This document shows, in pieces, positions 5,178 to 6,351 of a DNA stretch of 6,351 nt. The DNA comes from an uncultured Dehalococcoidia bacterium (lineage in GTDB: Bacteria > Chloroflexota > Dehalococcoidia > Dehalococcoidales > UBA3254), in contig CAITCX010000020.1 of the NCBI GenBank assembly GCA_903890885.1, positions 1 through 6,351 of the forward strand, read 5' to 3'. Below the pieces are notes generated by a model. It saw only the letters and a program-made list of their open reading frames with translations, was not told the origin of the DNA and did not search any database. Numbering within the stretch: position 1 is the stretch's first letter; every line of letters starts with the position of its first letter. The position numbers were made by a program, and so were the translations under genes.

Positions 5178-5891
5178 ATGGATAGCCCCGCCAGGATCAA
5201 ACTGTATTGGACCGAAGAACAGGAAATCTTTCAGAGGCTCTACCAGGCAGTTTTTATCGATGAAAGCCCGGTAAGGGTGGTGGGAAGCTGCCCGTTTGGT
5301 GATTTAGAAAACCTGAAAACCCAGGTCACCAGACAGGAACCGGATGTGCTGCTGATAGGCTACCGCTCTATCTCGGCCGACCTACTGAAAGAATTAAGCC
5401 AACTGCAAAGCTGCTTGCCGGCACTGGGAATAGTTTTACTGGCCTCGGTGCTCAGATATGAAGACCTGCTGCTGATACGCCATCACCTGGAAAATTCCAG
5501 GTCCCCATTCGGTTTTATGTTTAAGAAATCACTGGCGCGCACCGAGCAGCTCTTCAGCATTATTTCGCTGGTCAGAATGGGACAGATCGTGATTGATCCG
5601 ACCCTGGCCAATTTAATGTCAACGGAAGGAGATAAAGCGCCCCTGGCGGGCGGACTCACCGTACGAGAAATGGAAATCCTGAACCTGGTGGCCAGGGGAT
5701 ATACTAATGTAGCAATTTCTGACAGCCTGTGCATAGACGTTAAAACGGTAAGGCACCACATCAACAATATATACAGCAAACTGAAAACCTCTGAAGTGTT
5801 CGATAACCGGCATCCGCGAGTGAGTGCAACCAATGTTTATCTCAGATTAACCGGGCAACTGGCCTTTGATGACAGTGTCCTGGGCGAATGA
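5178..5891 (+). CDS. Second LuxR/NarL-type regulator with a degenerate receiver domain
   Basis: 237 residues from ATG at 5178. GTG at 5175 is also in frame, but GGGAG (5166-5170) is 7 nt from the ATG and only 4 nt from the GTG. It is a paralogue of the upstream LuxR-type protein across its whole length. The receiver-like part keeps an acidic pair (WTEEQEIF) but has PDVLLIGYRSI, with Gly at the phospho-acceptor position; FMFKKS keeps the lysine. The DNA-binding domain is at 160-203 (LTVREMEILNLVARGYTN, then DVKTVRHHINNIYSKLK). The extension HPRVSATNVYLRLTGQL matches the paralogue. The gap of 35 bp from the receiver gene suggests co-transcription. The two paralogues might heterodimerise or compete for the same sites; this is not shown by the sequence. 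Confidence 0.85.
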   Translation: MDSPARIKLYWTEEQEIFQRLYQAVFIDESPVRVVGSCPFGDLENLKTQVTRQEPDVLLIGYRSISADLLKELSQLQSCLPALGIVLLASVLRYEDLLLIRHHLENSRSPFGFMFKKSLARTEQLFSIISLVRMGQIVIDPTLANLMSTEGDKAPLAGGLTVREMEILNLVARGYTNVAISDSLCIDVKTVRHHINNIYSKLKTSEVFDNRHPRVSATNVYLRLTGQLAFDDSVLGE

Positions 5892-5957
5892 GCAACTTTG
5901 GGCGGCCGGGTAGAAACTGCATCTGCAGGTTAGAACGGATTCCTCGAGAAAAACGCG

Positions 5958-6351
5958 ATGGTTATTAATCCCAAATCCAATAAAGCCAGCCCCGCTGCCA
6001 GCGGCACGGACAAGCTTGTCAGCGAGGGCAAGCAACTATTCGATGAGCGCCGCTACAAAGAAGCGCTGGAAATTTGCCTTAAAGCCACGCTGGCGGCCCC
6101 GCAAAACGGGCAGGCCTGGCACGCCCGTGCCCAGGCCGAAGTGATGTGCCTGAAATACCCAGAAGCAATTGAAAGCTGCCGGAAAGCCATCGAGATCCAG
6201 CCAAAAAACGCGAACACCTATTTTCTGATGAGTTTTTCTCACGGCGTGCTGGGACAGTTTCAGGAAGCGCTGGAAGCAGTCAACCACGGACTGGAGATTG
6301 ACCCGCAAAACAAGATGATATGGCTTACCCGGGGGCAGTACCAATATGCAC
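5958..6351 (+). CDS. Tetratricopeptide repeat protein (partial, 3' end outside window)
   Basis: 131 codons are open to the window edge. ATG at 5958 is the first start after an in-frame TAG at 5931, and the upstream Shine-Dalgarno match is weak. After a short polar N-terminus come TPR units of about 34 residues: roughly 17-50 (EGKQLFDERRYKEALEIC, ending APQN), 51-84 (AWHARAQAEVMCLKYPEAIE, ending QPKN) and 85-118 (TYFLMSFSHGVLGQFQEALE, ending DPQN), with a further unit starting at the edge. TPRs form helical scaffolds that bind other proteins. No signal peptide or membrane helix is seen in this part, so it is probably cytoplasmic. It follows the second LuxR-type gene after 66 bp on the same strand. 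The partner and any C-terminal domain are unknown. Confidence 0.85.
   Translation, partial: MVINPKSNKASPAASGTDKLVSEGKQLFDERRYKEALEICLKATLAAPQNGQAWHARAQAEVMCLKYPEAIESCRKAIEIQPKNANTYFLMSFSHGVLGQFQEALEAVNHGLEIDPQNKMIWLTRGQYQYA

Noticed and set aside
5483..5833. 116-codon minus-strand open frame
   Set aside because: It is antisense to the LuxR-type helix-turn-helix coding sequence and shows no domain of its own.
5913..5930. Near-palindrome around CTGCATCTGCAG before the TPR gene
   Set aside because: The arms need a bulge and the loop is only 2 nt; it is too weak to call as a site or hairpin.
6036..6344. 102-codon minus-strand open frame at the right edge
   Set aside because: It is antisense to regular TPR repeats that fit the plus-strand frame from 5958.

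Overview
The window looks like part of a bacterial archaellum locus. A minus-strand block encodes four tandem archaellins (archaeal-type flagellins) followed by an archaellum stator-like gene. A divergent plus-strand block encodes signalling and regulatory proteins. The archaellins have class III signal peptides with a conserved KGITGLETAIILIAF core. The regulators are bacterial: two LuxR/NarL-type helix-turn-helix proteins and a CheY/OmpR-type receiver. Good Shine-Dalgarno sites and sigma70-like promoter candidates agree with a bacterial host. Archaellum genes in bacteria are known chiefly from Chloroflexota, so a Chloroflexota member, perhaps Dehalococcoidia, is the best guess. That assignment is inference from gene content, because there is no rRNA or other marker gene in the window.

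Minus strand, read right to left. A divergent archaellin (3526-2852) comes first. Three close paralogues follow (2709-2071, 2011-1424, 1362-640), each with its own ribosome binding site. The last two are the most alike. A perfect 14-bp inverted repeat (583-616) separates the archaellins from a TTG-started gene (482 to beyond base 1). That gene begins like the archaellum stator proteins ArlF/ArlG, then changes in frame, near residue 94, into Rhs/YD-repeat sequence that runs off the window. This is the most unusual feature here: either a new domain fusion or an assembly chimera.

The 314-bp divergent intergenic region (3527-3840) carries a plausible sigma70 promoter for the archaellins. It also has a cluster of inverted repeats built on GTTGG/CCAAC and TGCCA/TGGCA half-sites. 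One perfect palindrome lies about 42 bp upstream of the predicted start of the regulator transcript, where a class II activator would bind.

Plus strand: a LuxR-type regulator (3841-4569), a stand-alone receiver protein (4729-5142), a second LuxR-type regulator (5178-5891), and the start of a TPR protein (5958 to the window end). Both LuxR-type proteins have receiver-like N-terminal domains without the phospho-acceptor aspartate, whereas the receiver between them has a complete active site. A reasonable reading is that these proteins control archaellin expression, but nothing in the sequence proves it. No archaellum motor genes (arlH, arlI, arlJ) or prepilin peptidase are visible, so assembly must depend on genes outside the window.
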